A DNA stretch of 64,000 bases, taken from positions 1,302,001-1,366,000 of the forward strand of contig CM073201.1 in NCBI GenBank assembly GCA_037042915.1. The letters are read 5' to 3'. Below are positions 10,432 to 23,275 of the stretch, one piece after another. The stretch comes from Auricularia sp. M13. Its lineage: Eukaryota; Basidiomycota; Agaricomycetes; Auriculariales; Auriculariaceae. Under the pieces are notes generated by a model, which saw nothing but the letters and a program-made list of their open reading frames with translations, was not told the origin of the DNA and did no database searches. The number at the start of each line of letters is the position of its first letter. The first letter of the stretch is position 1. The translations under genes and the position numbers were made by a program.

Positions 10432-11426
10432 ATGGCCGCTGTGCGCTCTCTGGCGCGCGTCGTCTCGCGCGCCCTGCCAGCCCTCGCACGCCCAGCGCGA
10501 ATACGACCTGCTACCGCGTCTTGCTCGCGGCCATTCTCGGATTCCCGCCGGCGCGACGAGAGCGCCAGCTCTTGGGCTAAAGAATTGGACCTGCTGCCCC
10601 AGACCACCCAGGAGCCCCTGCCCCTGCCTGATATGCCTGAAGTGGCACCATACCCAACACCCATCCTGACGCAGGAAGACATCGACACCTACGTCCTGCC
10701 GCTGTACGACCACGGCTGGGAGATAGTGAACAAGAACGACCGGCCTGCTCTCTCGCGCGGCATCCGATTCAAGACGTTCACCCATCTCATGGAGTTTGTC
10801 AACGAGATCGCGCAGTATGTCAAGGCGGAGAGCGTGAGTCGCGTCTCTCCCCGCGCCGCCGTCGCCGTCCCGTTGACCGCATACACCCCGCTGGCCAGCA
10901 TCACCCGTGGGTCTCGTTCGGAGACAAGAACCTGACGATCGAGACGACGACCCACACCGCCAAGCACGCCGACGGCCAGCCGACACAGGGCCCGACGCTG
11001 CGCGACGTGCGCCTCGCGCTGCTCGTCGAGCACGCCTACGCGCGCTACCGCGCCGCCCAGCGCGTCTTCGGCGAGCCCGACGCCGCCAAGTTCCGCTGGA
11101 AGCAGCCGCGCCTGCTCGCCAGCCTCCTCGCCATGAAGCCCGACCCGCCGCCGCCCAAGGCCACCGTGCCCCAGCGGTTCAAGCAGCGCTGCCCCGTCTG
11201 CCACAGCTACCGGCACCTCGGACGCGACTGCCCCGACCGCTACACCGCCCGCGCACTGCGCCCCTGCGCCCACTGCGGCGGGAAGCATTTCAGCATCAAC
11301 TGCACCAAGAAGGGCGACCCCAACGTGAAGCCGTCGACGCCGTGCAAGACTTGCGGCGAATGGCACTGGGCCTCGCTTTGCCCCCACAAACATGTGAGTT
11401 CCGCTCTAACGGGACCTTCAAGTTGA
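10432..11426 (+). CDS. Pterin-4a-carbinolamine dehydratase domain fused to CCHC zinc knuckles
   Basis: Exons 10432-10833 and 10899-11426. The N-terminus (MAAVRSLARVVSRALPALA and a further Arg/Ser-rich stretch) looks like a mitochondrial presequence. The middle matches the PCD/DCoH fold: GWEIVNKNDRPALSRGIRF, then KTFTHLMEFVNEIAQYVKAES. Directly after the intron comes HHPWVSFGDKNLTIETTTH, with the catalytic His-His-Pro and the conserved strand. The C-terminal part holds three zinc-knuckle-like motifs: CPVCHSYRHLGRDC, CAHCGGKHFSINC and CKTCGEWHWASLC. PCD recycles tetrahydrobiopterin or acts as a transcription coactivator; zinc knuckles usually bind single-stranded nucleic acid. The 3' end is uncertain: a strong GTGAGT donor at 11394 could splice to 11460 and move the stop to 11528. 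Confidence 0.8.
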
Positions 11427-11639
11427 GGTCGAGGACGCGGCCACATTGCGATAATGTAGGACAACAAGGCTATCTTTTGTCCATATCTTTCTAGTAGTAT
11501 AGAAGCTACACCACGCAGAGACAAGTAAAACCAAAAACCTCGGTAATTAGTACCTGGAAAGCGGCACATTTTTTTTTCGGGTGATCGTGAGAAGAAAGCA
11601 AATACGACAGCAAGAGCGAGCGGCGGCGGGAAGGGTTGG

Positions 11640-13221
<1,582 letters not shown>

Positions 13222-13933
13222 CGCGTCCGAAACAAGCAGAGGAATGAAAAATGCACTTCCGCCCGATCGAAAGTCCGCGTGCAGCCTCCGAGCGTCCGTC
13301 CGTCCGACTGTTCAAAGAAAAAAGGTTGTTCTGCTCCCTCAGGCCTGATGGCTTATATAGTCCCCGGGGACAGAAACACGCAAGCAGCTTTTTCAGGGAA
13401 TGAATGGATTCCGTGAGAAATCACAAGTCAGCGGGACTCCCTGGGCCTGTCAATGTTCCCTGTGGCAAACATGCCTAGCGACCACAGGGTACGACCCTAC
13501 CCTCCTCGTGCAACGGTATACTATATACACGGAGGCGGAGAAAGCTTGAGACGTGAAATCGCCCAGTGAGGGTGACTATGCCCTTCAACGATCGGAAAGT
13601 CGTGTCAAATCCGTGTCGCTTGAGGCTGAAGACGGCTAACTGAGAGTAAAAGTACTCCGCATCCTTCAGGTGGAACTGCGCTATGGACAACGGTGAGTTA
13701 GCGGCGGAAGGAGTGGGGTATGCTGGGCCAGGATTCCCGGTGTGCGCAATGAGCTGGACCGCATGTCTTCGAAGCTAAGCTGGATTAAGTTCTGTGAGAT
13801 GGTGTGCTGGTCAATGCGCGAGAGTTCGATGCTCGAGCACGACAAGAGGACAAGGAAGAGCCTCGGAGATTAAGTCATCTCTTCTCCGCCACCTCTCCTC
13901 GGCGAGTCACTCGCGGACTGCACGTGACCGAGC
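13222..13933. other. Divergent intergenic region, HMT1 and ABHD11-like gene
   Basis: 712 bp upstream of both genes. A minus-strand open frame at 13475-13690 (71 codons) has no recognisable family. TATA-like sequence (tatactatatac near 13516) is present. Confidence 0.4.
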
Positions 13934-15238
13934 ATGCTCGGACGACGCGCCATAACACGGATTACGCTGGCTAGGCGGTCGTTGTCGACGTCTTCTGCGG
14001 CCCCAGTCGAGCTTTCGTACGATGTAGTCGCGGAGGAAGCGACGAACCCGCCGCTGGTCCTCATCCACGGCCTCTAGCGCGTTCTAAGCCCCCTTCCCCG
14101 GCCCCGGCACCGCGGCTTACCCTGCGCATATAGCGGCTCCAAAGCCAACTGGCGCTCGCTGTCCAAGGCGCTCGCACGCACTCTGGAAGCGCCAGTCTAC
14201 GCTCTCGTGCGTTTTCCCGCCTACAGACGCGCTGCCAGTGTGATGAACACTCTGCCAGGACATGCGGAACCACGGCGCGTCGCCGCACGCGCTCCCGGCA
14301 GACTACGCGACGATGGCGACCGACGTGCTGCATTTCTTCGAGCGCCATAACCTGCGCAACGTCTCGCTCCTCGGGCACTCCATGTGCGCGCGTCCTCCCC
14401 GCTCCCCGGCTGGCTGTTCTCACACCGCAGCGCAGGGGCGGCAAGACGGCCATGGCGCTGGCGCTGCGCCCGGACCTGCCAAGCGGCCTGCTGGGCCGGC
14501 TGATCGTCGAGGACGTCGCGCCGCAAATATCCGCGTCCGTCTCGCGCGAGTTCGTCGCGTACGCCGCGGGGATGCGCGCGCTGGCCGACGCGCGGCCCAC
14601 CACGCGCAAGGCCGCCGACGCGCTCCTCCAGTCCGCCGCGCCGGTGCGTCCGTGGACACAATCTCAGTCCTCTCGGTCTGAGGTGAGGGACTGCGACTCT
14701 GACCACCCGCGCAGGACCCGACCATCCGCGCGTTCCTGCTGACGAACCTGGTGTCCGGCGCGCCGGGCGAGCCGCTGCGGTGGCGCGTGCCGCATTTCAT
14801 GCTCGAGGAGGCGACGCTGCACGAGATCGGGCAGTTCCCGTACGACGAGGCGTCCGGCGCGTCCTACGCGGACGACGTGCTCTTCATCAAGGGCGCGCGC
14901 AGCCGGTGCGGTGTACATGTCGCGCCCGACGTGACGCCGGCTCTGACGCTGGTGCTCGACAGCTACATCACGGACGAGCGCGCGCGGCTCATACGCCACT
15001 TCTTCCCGCGCGCGCGCATCGAGACGCTCGATACCGGGCACTGGGGTGCGCAGTCGTCTTTCCATTACCTGCTTCGACTGACGAACGCCTCTCACCGACA
15101 GTCCACGCAGAAAAGTGCGTTCCTGCCGTCTCTCGCGTGCAGAAATCGTCGGGTGCGCTGACAGACTATCGCTCTTATCCTGCCAGGCCGGCCGAGTTCG
15201 TCGACCTGGTGTCCAAGTTCATCCAGGAGCGGCGATAG
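13934..15238 (+). CDS. ABHD11: Mitochondrial alpha/beta hydrolase, ABHD11/Imo32 family
   Basis: Eight exons (13934-14076, 14134-14206, 14259-14383, 14436-14643, 14715-14905, 14963-15045, 15102-15114, 15187-15238) give 295 residues. The Arg-rich leader MLGRRAITRITLARRSLST fits a mitochondrial presequence. The fold begins PPLVLIHGLYGSKANW (oxyanion HGL). The nucleophile elbow is GHSMGGKTAMALAL, and an Asp-containing strand is MRNHGASPHALP. The catalytic His is in LDTGHWVHAEKPAEFV, which spans a 13-nt exon. The first intron (14077-14133) starts GC rather than GT; without it an in-frame TAG interrupts the HGLYGSK motif, so GC-AG splicing is well supported. ABHD11 proteins act in mitochondrial lipoate or acyl metabolism; the substrate is not deducible. 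Confidence 0.92.
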
Positions 15239-16795
15239 CTACATGTAGAGGTACCGTATTAGCCATGGGGATACCATACCGTAACACCAAAACCGCCGAC
15301 GCGGCCCTGCAGCGAGGCGCTGCTCGGTGCTATAGACTCTCCTCCATGGGAACTGCCAGTGCGATTCGAGCGGGTCCGTCCAGCGTGCATCTATCTATCC
15401 ACAGAACGTACACGTCTGCCAGTGCCGCGCCAGGGAAGGATGCATACCATGACCGCTGCACGCAAATGATTCAGATGGCATGGCCGACCTTGCGTCCTGT
15501 GGCGGAGCCTTACCTTCGTGAGCGACGGACAACGTTCGACATTCGACGTTCAGCGCGGAGCTTTGAGCTTCGACGTCGTGAGGCTGATGCGGGACCGCCA
15601 TGGCCAACGGCTGGCTGAGCTCCAGACTTGGATCTTGAGAGCTGCCGCAGATCTTCGGGCCCTCACTGGCAAAGCTGTCTCAGTGTCTGTATCTTCACTG
15701 GCAGGATGAGGTGCTCATGAGTCGTCTTACTGCTGCAAGTTCAAATCTGTACGTATATATTTGTCTGCCTATCGGCTCCGAATCACAGCAGGGGCGCGAG
15801 TTTCACGGACGTAAGCTGCCTCAGCAGCATGTGCTCGCGTTCAGGAGCTGCCTATCAGCGCTTGGTTTCGTTAACGTGTTTGTTTGAGGCTGCCAGCACG
15901 TGTGGGCAAGCTGTTTGGGCTTTGAGGAATGTATACGATCGTGCAATGGCTGGCACTGTGAGGACCGAATTCTCCGCTGAGTGTGATCTGCGAGAGAGAC
16001 GGACACGGACTCGGCGATCGCGGATGGTGGGTCGGTTGCGAGCTTCGACATGCTCGGTACGTGCATGACTGGCGTGGGTCCGCGAGAGTCGATTGCGTTT
16101 CATATTATATTCAATTGCTTGCTACAGGAAGAATAGTCAGCGGAGCCGTGCGCAAGCGGGCTAAGCTAACGTTTGCAATTCTCTGAATCTTCGCCGCTGC
16201 TCCATGGCCGCTGCGGGAATCGCGATCGCTGTTAACATCGACGGTCCATGGCCAGACACTGGGATCCGTGCACGGTGTCCTCGCCGTGGAGCATAGGATG
16301 CTGTCAAGGCCACGTTGGCTGGCGGTGCGTGTTTAAGGCTCAAAGTTACCATGTCAGCGTGTGTTGAGTTACGCGCGCGATGTATGCGGGGCAGCCGCCC
16401 GCCGTCGCAGGATTGAAACCTTCCCTCGGCTGGAACGCATGACCGGCGAGGGACAGCAGCCGGGTTTCCATGGGGGTGAGCACACCGGCGGGCGCTTGGA
16501 GATCTGGATCTGGGCCCGCGCGTTCGCGTGTTCGCTGGCGCCTGTGACGGAATAGAGTATTGAGCGCGCTAGCAGGCACTATGAGCCGAGACGCGCCCGA
16601 GAAGCTTGCGCGCCCCAGGGTCGGCCGCGGGGGCTCGGGGGCACCGAGGCGCGAAGGAAGGGGAATGAAAGCGAGCGTGTTGGGGACCAGTGTACATACG
16701 GACAGATCGTACATGTACAATGTACACTCTCAGGGCTACAACGGCTCGAGGGCGAGATTTTGACAAGATTCTGGGTGCGTCGAACAAGATTGGCC
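15239..16795. other. Gene-poor region
   Basis: About 1.55 kb between ABHD11 and the 3' end of CHZ1. Open frames (15115-15618, 15829-16068, 16346-16720 minus) show no family motifs or credible splice structure, and I see no tRNA-like hairpin. Confidence 0.4.
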
Positions 16796-17256
16796 CTAGT
16801 CCTCCTTGGAGGTGTTGGCGGCGACAAAGTCGTCCTCGTCCTCGTCGTCGTCGTCCTTGATCTCGGCCTTCTTCTTGGCCTCCTCGGACGTATAGTCGAC
16901 GCGCGCACGCGAGCGCCGGGCGCCGGGCGGGAGGATGACGCTCGGGTCCAGCCCTTCTGCCTGCGGGACGGGTTTAGAGTTGGGCAGAACAGGGACGCGT
17001 GGCACGGACCTCCTTCTCCTCCTCTTCTTCCTCGTCGTCGTCCTCGTCCATCTCCTCGTCTTCGTCGTCGTCGTCGTCTTCATCGTCGTCCTCCTCCTCG
17101 TCCATGACGACGTCCTCGGGGACTTCTTTGGCCTTGCCCTTGCCTTTGTCGGCGGCCACGGGCGGCTCGGGAGCAGCGGGGCTAGACGCGCGCGGGCGCG
17201 TGAGTGACGCGTGGGCAGGGAATGGGGGCCACGTACTTGGAAGCTTCGGTGGACAT
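16796..17256 (-). CDS. CHZ1: Chz1-like histone H2A.Z chaperone
   Basis: Three exons (17256-17237, 17181-17010, 16960-16796) encode 118 residues. After MSTEASN and a short Ala/Pro/Lys segment comes a long Asp/Glu tract (about residues 33-65). The conserved C-terminal motif follows: LDPSVILPPGARRSRARVDY, with the basic R-R-x-R-x-x-x-D-Y box that defines the histone-chaperone (CHZ) domain. A second acidic stretch closes the protein. Chz1 binds H2A.Z-H2B dimers and hands them to the SWR1 complex. The acidic tract is encoded by a GAC/GAG-rich run (GTC/CTC on the plus strand, 17000-17110) prone to replication slippage. Divergent from the DUF6593-like gene by 293 bp. Confidence 0.85.
17000..17110. 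repeat. Low-complexity GAC/GAG (Asp/Glu) codon tract in CHZ1
   Basis: On the plus strand this is a nearly pure CTC/GTC trinucleotide run. It encodes the acidic tail on the minus strand and also yields spurious poly-Ser open frames on the plus strand. Confidence 0.85.
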
Positions 17257-17549
17257 TGGGCGTTTGCGGGTGCGGGGCAGGAAGAGTGGGGGTGTCGCGA
17301 TTTGGGAGTCCGCCCGCTTCGAGCCGGGCGCCGACGCGGAGGTTCCGGCGGAGTCGGAGTCGGGGCAGAAAGCCGTGTGGGTCGGGAGCGACGCGTCTCT
17401 TTGCGAGTCACACACACGGCGCTTGCAATTGCCACTTGTCGCCGCGGCTGTCCCGATGCGGCGGCATACAAAGACACGCTGCGGCTGTATATAAGCCCCT
17501 GCTTGCCCGCCCACAACCCCTCCTACGCCCCCACGCATCCCCGCCCGCG

Positions 17550-18736
17550 ATGGCCAAGCCGATGATGACGCCGCTGTCGACGACGCTCACCCACGCCCGC
17601 CATGAGCTGCCGTCGCCCACCCACGTCCTGCGTCTCTCCTCGGCGTCCTTCCTCGACGGCGTCATCACCCTCGACGGCGCCCCCGCCTATGCCGTCGACA
17701 CCGCCGCCACCGTCACGACGCTCGCGCGCTGCTCCGGCACCGGCCTCGAGCGCGTCGGCGCTGTTGAATGGCCGCGCCACCCGGCGTCCTCGGACTCGAA
17801 GGGCAAGCGCGCCGCGCACCACGACGCCGTCGTCCAGCTCGCCGGGTGCCGCCAGCCCGAGCACGTCTTCCTCCGCCGCTCGGCATTCTCCTCGTGCGTG
17901 CCGCTGCCGTTCCCGCTGCCGCACGCCCGCTGACACATGCGCACACCCGCAGCTCGCGCAAATTCCGCGTCGCACAGGGAGTGTTCAAATGGCGGCACGT
18001 GCACGCCCGCGGCACCTTCGAGTGCATGTCCGCGGACGGCGCCCCCGTCGCTGTCTACGAGCCCGGCGTGCTCACGTCCTGCGCCAGAATCAAGCTCTAT
18101 GCGCCCTTTGCCACAGACGCCCCGCTTGTCGACGCGATCGTGCTCTCGGCGCTGCTCGTCACGTCTCAGCCGGACGAATGGCGCGCAGTGTGCTCGCCTT
18201 TCCACCACCGTAGCCCGCACCCTTCACGCTCGCAGCCCCAAACTCCCGGCGCGCTTCCGCCGTACCAGCTAGACCTTCTCGCCGGAGACGATTCTGTGCT
18301 TCCTAGCCGCCGTGAAAGCAAGCTGCAGCGCGAGCAGGCCCACGCAGTCCGCAGGGTGCGCTCATTTGCGCCGCACTCGTCGTCCTCGTCGTCCTCGTCT
18401 GCCTCATCGCTGTTCTCCATGGTGGCCTCCTCGTCCTCATCGTCAACGCCATCCTCGCCAGCCTCGAGCCGCCGCCCACTGCCGAGCCTGCTCTCCGTCG
18501 ACACATCCGTGCTCTCCATCTCTGCAACGCCGTCGCCAGTGTCCAGCTTCGGCGAGCCCGCGGAAGAATGGATAACGCCGCCGCGCCACACGGAGTCGCC
18601 CAAATCCCTACATCCGCCCCCATTCGGCGACGAGCCCCTTGACGCAGTCTCGGCCGAATTCGGCGCGCCGCCGCCGTACGAGCACCACCAATGGACCGTG
18701 CGCGTCCCCGTGCGCGCCTACGCCGCCAAACACTGA
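17550..18736 (+). CDS. DUF6593-like basidiomycete protein
   Basis: Two exons (17550-17893, 17953-18736), 375 residues. The N-terminal globular part (about 1-190) has THVLRLSSASFLDGVITLDG, a segment DAVVQLAGCRQPEHVFLRRS, and after the intron SRKFRVAQGVFKWRHVHAR. This alternates with IVLSALLVTSQPDEWR and resembles the DUF6593 domain abundant in mushroom-forming fungi. From residue 200 on it is Ser/Pro-rich and probably disordered, with a poly-Ser run (SSSSSSSASS near residue 230), ending in a tyrosine-containing tail. No enzymatic motif is visible and the function is unknown. Spurious long frames on the minus strand across this gene reflect its GC-rich third codon positions. Confidence 0.75.
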
Positions 18737-20861
18737 ATCGAAATCCCGACCTCACGACGCGACACGACAACCAATCGCTAACCTGCCCGCCCCGGCCCTG
18801 TTCTAATTTCCCGCATTAACCCTGCATTTCCGTCGACGCACGCGCGCGCGCACGTCTTTGCTTTCCTGCTTTCCCGCCCTCCTCATCCACCGCCAGGGCC
18901 CATATATTTTTTTGCACTTCCGCCCTGGCCGCGCCCCCACGCGCGCGCGCGATCTACAGTATACCAGCAACTTTCCTCGCTCAATCTCAACCTCAATCTC
19001 GCTATCGATCTAGTCTACCCTTGACGACTTTACTGTATGAACGTCAACCCCTGCCAGGCACCCCAACTGCATTGCGCGCGCCCTTTCGCCGCAGCCTTTG
19101 TGTATACAAGCGATACAGACCACCTAGTTTACCATAGAAATCAATCGAAATAGTCGCCACCCCTTCATTTGTCTTTGTCGCTAGCTCAGTGTTCGTAAGA
19201 GTGAGATCGACCGCCGCAAATTGCAGGTTGCCCGTCGCCCGTCGCCGCCCGCCGCCCGCCACACGGTGACAATGACATTCAATAATCAATTTCGACCCGG
19301 GGCGCGCGGCCCGGAGACCGCGCGCGACGTATTCGCCGACCGCTGCCGTGTTTCAGCGATGCGGCAGCGTAGGTACGTGTGTCAGTATGCACACCGGGAG
19401 ACCCGCGCTGACGAAACACGCAGCCGCTGAGCCCGCCGAGGAGGACCCGCACGGCTTGCTGACCGAGTCACCCCCGTGCCACTGACTCAGTCCGAGTCAA
19501 GTGCTGTCTCCGTCATGCCTGGGGACGACCCTGGCCATGTCCGTGCATCCTCATGGGGAACGGCACCGGACTGACTGACACTGACAGATGAAACGTGCTG
19601 TCGCCGCGCCACCGCCGATCCGGCCAAGTCGGGCGCGTATCGCCGCTCCTGCTGATCCAGCTCGTCCTCCTTTTACGGCGCGATTGCCATGTGGCGGCAG
19701 AGGGACCGGACACTTTATGTGCTGTGGTCTGTAACAATATTACTATTGTCAAAAGGTGCTTGGCTTACATCAGGGCAGACTCCTAGAATTCTAAGAGTGA
19801 AAGCATAGCCTGCCAGTAATAGTGCGCTCTCAGCCTGAGCGCTGAGCGTCAACGGAGCGCGAGCATTAACGCGCCCTCCGTGCTCAGGATATCTCCTCGC
19901 CGGTGATCGTACTTAAGTAGAATCGTATGACATGTGAGGATAGGCAGGCTGCCCTGTCCGGCGTAACCATGTTACCATCGGCGTGTGCGCTGAAACGTGC
20001 TGCAGGTGGAGACCTGCGGCTCCGGTAAGCAACTACTTACAGCAGCACAGGACTCCGAGATGAGCCCGCCGGCGGCCTGTAATACCTAGCCAAGTCGCAG
20101 CCAAGCTCCAAGCTCCAAGACTCCAAGACTCCGAGACGCCGACCGGGCCAAGATGGTACCGTATAAACCCCCAGCGCGAGGCCTGAGGAAGAGCTCGAGG
20201 AGAAGAACGGACGGAGCGCTGATTGTCAGTTCAGAGCGCTCAGCGCCACTGCCCTGACAGTGGAGTGAGCACGGGATACAGCCCAACGCGCTTCTACTCT
20301 AATCTGTGGATCCCTGCGCGCCTGCGCGACGAAGTTCCAGGATCGGTAGGCGCTGGGTCACGGTCGGATGTCGAGATCTCCAAAGTATCGGCAGCACACG
20401 AGGTACAGTATTGGCTATTGGTACGATATAAAGCATAGAAATGGACAATATGCCGTATCTTCCGCAGACGATGCAGTGAGAGCTTTAGACTGCTGTCACC
20501 AAGAGAACCTCGAACAATGTCAGGTGTGGGCAGGATAGTGTGCGGAGTTTGAAGCGTGATGATCTCCGAGTCCTGCTAACTCGAGTTCATGATTGCGAAA
20601 TTACTTTCGCCCTAAACTTTGCCTAGCCTTGCCAAAGCGGAAAGAGCTCGGTTCGCATGCGACGTTGAAGGACCATCGGATCCTCTGTGGCCAGTCGGTA
20701 CTCGACCGGTGCCTATGGCGGAGGAGAGATAGATAGCAGATAGTGTAGCAAATTCGAGAGCGAGTGAGACAACAGTATACACAGGACCAACAGAATAGAC
20801 AGATGGCGAGCAAAGACCGAAAGAGAAGAGCGCAAACGACAACGCCAGCATACCGAGCACA
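18737..20861. other. Gene-poor region
   Basis: A 2.1-kb gap between two convergent genes. It contains a CCGTCG/CCGCCC low-complexity stretch near 19231-19260 and imperfect CCAAGCTC/CCAAGACT repeats at 20101-20135. None of the short open frames has recognisable motifs. Confidence 0.4.
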
Positions 20862-22311
20862 TCACCACCCGCGCTTCTTCCTCTTCTTCCCAGTTCTGCG
20901 CGCTGACGCTGTCGACTCTCTGCTGGGCTTCCCCGAGCCAGAGCGAGAGCCAGATCCAGAGCCGGGTGGCGGTTCGTCGTCCCCGTCGGTGTCGCCGTCG
21001 AAGCTCCAGTTCGACTGCCACCCGTCGCCGTCAAAGTCGTCCGCGTCGCCCTCGCCGTCCTCCGTGTACTCGGCCGCGCGCGGGTGCCGGCGCATGAAGT
21101 CGGCGCGGAACGCCTGGTAGATCGAGCGCGTGGGCGCGCGCGGCGGCGCCGGCGGGCGGAACGTGTTCGACGGCGGCGCGCTAAGCTGCAGCCCGTCGGG
21201 CTCCGCGACGGGGCGCACGTCCCAGAACTGCGCGATGGCGCGGCCCTTGCCCTTGCCGTTGAGCAGGAAGTCCGCCGGCGGCTCGTCGGCGTCGAAGCCC
21301 ACGCCAACGCACGGCTCGCGCCACGAGCCGTCGTCAGGCAGGTCGAGCTTGTCGTACACCAGATGCTCGTACGAGTGCGGGAAATCGCTGCCATGCTTCG
21401 GCGACTCCGATGATGTGGACTGCGTTGAAGGTTCTGGTGTGAGCGGCTCCCGCGACGTCGACGCGGCGGGTTGAGGCAGGTCTTTGTGGTACTGCAGGAC
21501 CTTTGGCGTCGTCAGCGTCCAGGTTGGTAGTACCAGGCCTTCAGGCAGTTCGGGTGGCTCGGAACTCGATGCAGTGGGTACATGGAGCTTTGCTGTAGGC
21601 AGTTTGTCCGACGCTGTTTTGTGGACAGTACGCAGATGCTGCAGGACGGTGTCGAGTGCGGGAGCCGTTGCGCCACAGCCTGCACGCACAACGGTTAGCA
21701 TCTACATATCCGCGCGTCTGAAGCTGGAGGAGCTTGCCATTGATTGGGCAGGTGTAACAGAGAGGGTGAACATGCGATGCTTCGAGATGTTTGCTGAGCT
21801 GTAAGACATCCGGGTAGACCTGGTTGGAGCAGGGTCTCAACTTGCACTCGTAGCCGCCGAACGCTGCACGCAGCGACTACAGCCCCATGCGTGCCACTGT
21901 CAGCTATGGCAAAGTGCAGTGCAGCAGCACACTGACAGTGTGTAGGGACGGCGCTACCGGTTTGCAAGACAAGGCGTGACAGCTTGTCAGGTGCTACGTA
22001 TACGCCAATGAGCACGAGAGTTTAGCCCCGGCCAGCGCACGCACGTTAGCGTAGATGGTCAGGGATGCGAGGACGGCGGGACAGCCTGGCCACTGGCAGC
22101 GTATCGAGCGGCGGGCGTTGAGGAGGCGCTGCCTGGTGGACGGGTCCTCCGGGGCTGCCGTGACTGGCGGCGCTGGCTGCTGCTGCACGGCTGCGGCAGC
22201 CTTGAAGGTGATGTGGAGGCGGCCGACGCGCGTCTCGAGGCCGTCAGTGCTGGAGCGGATGTTCTGCTCCCTGCTTGCGAGCGGCGGGCGCGCGGGGAAG
22301 GCCGAGGTCAT
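20862..22311 (-). CDS. C2H2 zinc-finger protein, three degenerate fingers
   Basis: Four exons (22311-22045, 21993-21933, 21863-21706, 21638-20862), 420 residues. Finger 1 is RCQWPGCPAVLASLTIYAN joined across an intron to HLTSCH. Finger 2 runs from YECKLRPCSNQ to KHLEASHVH. Finger 3 is CYTCPINGKLLQLQTRGY joined to HLRTVHK. The rest is Pro/Ser/Asp-rich and ends in a basic KKRKKR tail, a likely nuclear localisation signal. Splitting each finger across introns and the Cx4C spacing resemble uncharacterised basidiomycete C2H2 regulators. The second-intron donor (gtgtgc at 21932) is the least certain junction. It starts 81 bp from the divergent CTR copper transporter gene. Confidence 0.72.
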
Positions 22312-22392
22312 GGGCGTGTGGCGAGCGAGCCGCGGAGTGCTGCCAGTCGCCGGGAATGAATCGCGCGCCAACTCCGCCCCGCTCTCTCCCCA

Positions 22393-23158
22393 ATGGACCA
22401 CTCGCACCACCACCACCACCAGGCGGCCGAAGGCGCCGATGTGCTCGCCGGCGGCCGATGCTCGATGAACATGCTCTGGAACACGCAGGTCATCGACACC
22501 TGCATCGTCTTCCGCGAGTGGCACATCCGCTCCCAGGCCGGCTTCCTCTACGCCCTCGTCATCATCACAGGTTATACACTCACCGGCTCTCCCACCATAC
22601 AAGCCTGGCTGATACGGCCCACTCGCAGCGCTCGGCGTGCTCTACGAATATCTGCGCATGGTGCAGGCCAGCTACGACCGCAAAGTCGCCGCCAGGCTGG
22701 CCATCGCGAAAGGCAAGACTGCCGCTCCCCCTGGTACAGACTCTCCTTCTGAGGAGGACCCATTACTAGGCCCCGCCGCGTCCCTCCAGCCCCGCGTCCT
22801 GTACGCCCCGTTGCTGCTGCTCCTCCGCGTCCAGACCGCGCCGCTAACGCCTCGCGGTCTCGCCACGTGCACAGGTCCAAGGTGCCGCCAGCCCAGCGCG
22901 CCACGCGTGCCGCCCTCTACGGCTCGTCCGTCTTCCTCTCTTTCTTCCTCATGCTGGTCTTCATGACCTACAACGTAAGCAGTCCCAGCCCATATGTTAT
23001 CAGATCCCGCGTCGCTGACGCCCAGGCACCGCTAGGCATATCTCATTGGCGCCGTCGTCGTCGGCGCTGCACTGGGCCACTATATTTTTGGTGCTGAAAT
23101 GGATACCGACGCCGTGCTCGCCGGTGGCTCTTCTCCCAAAGGCGCCTCTTGCCACTAG
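22393..23158 (+). CDS. CTR2: CTR-family copper transporter
   Basis: Four exons (22393-22570, 22629-22800, 22875-22974, 23036-23158), 190 residues. The N-terminus MDHSHHHHHQ is a His-rich copper-binding stretch. TM1 (AGFLYALVIITALGVLYEYL) is followed by a cytosolic loop. TM2 is SVFLSFFLMLVFMTYN and TM3 is YLIGAVVVGAALGHYIFG. The M-x3-M motif of high-affinity Ctr1 TM2 is represented by FFLMLVFMTYN, and the GxxxG of TM3 by GAALG. It lacks the extended Met-rich ectodomain of Ctr1 and fits the shorter, Ctr2/vacuolar-type size. It moves Cu(I) across the plasma or vacuolar membrane. The gene symbol is a family-level guess. Confidence 0.9.
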
Positions 23159-23275
23159 AAGCAGAGTGGCTCGCTATCTTGTAACCGCCTATGCGGCATC
23201 TGTACGGGAAACATCCATCGCTCTCAACTCTTGTTTATTCTATGCGGGCAATCTACAATCTCGCAGTGTCAGGCT

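Noticed and set aside
13475-13690. 71-codon minus-strand frame
   Set aside because: Not similar to anything I know and in a divergent promoter region.
17000-17110. Possible poly-Ser protein on the plus strand
   Set aside because: Mirror of the acidic tract of CHZ1 on the other strand.
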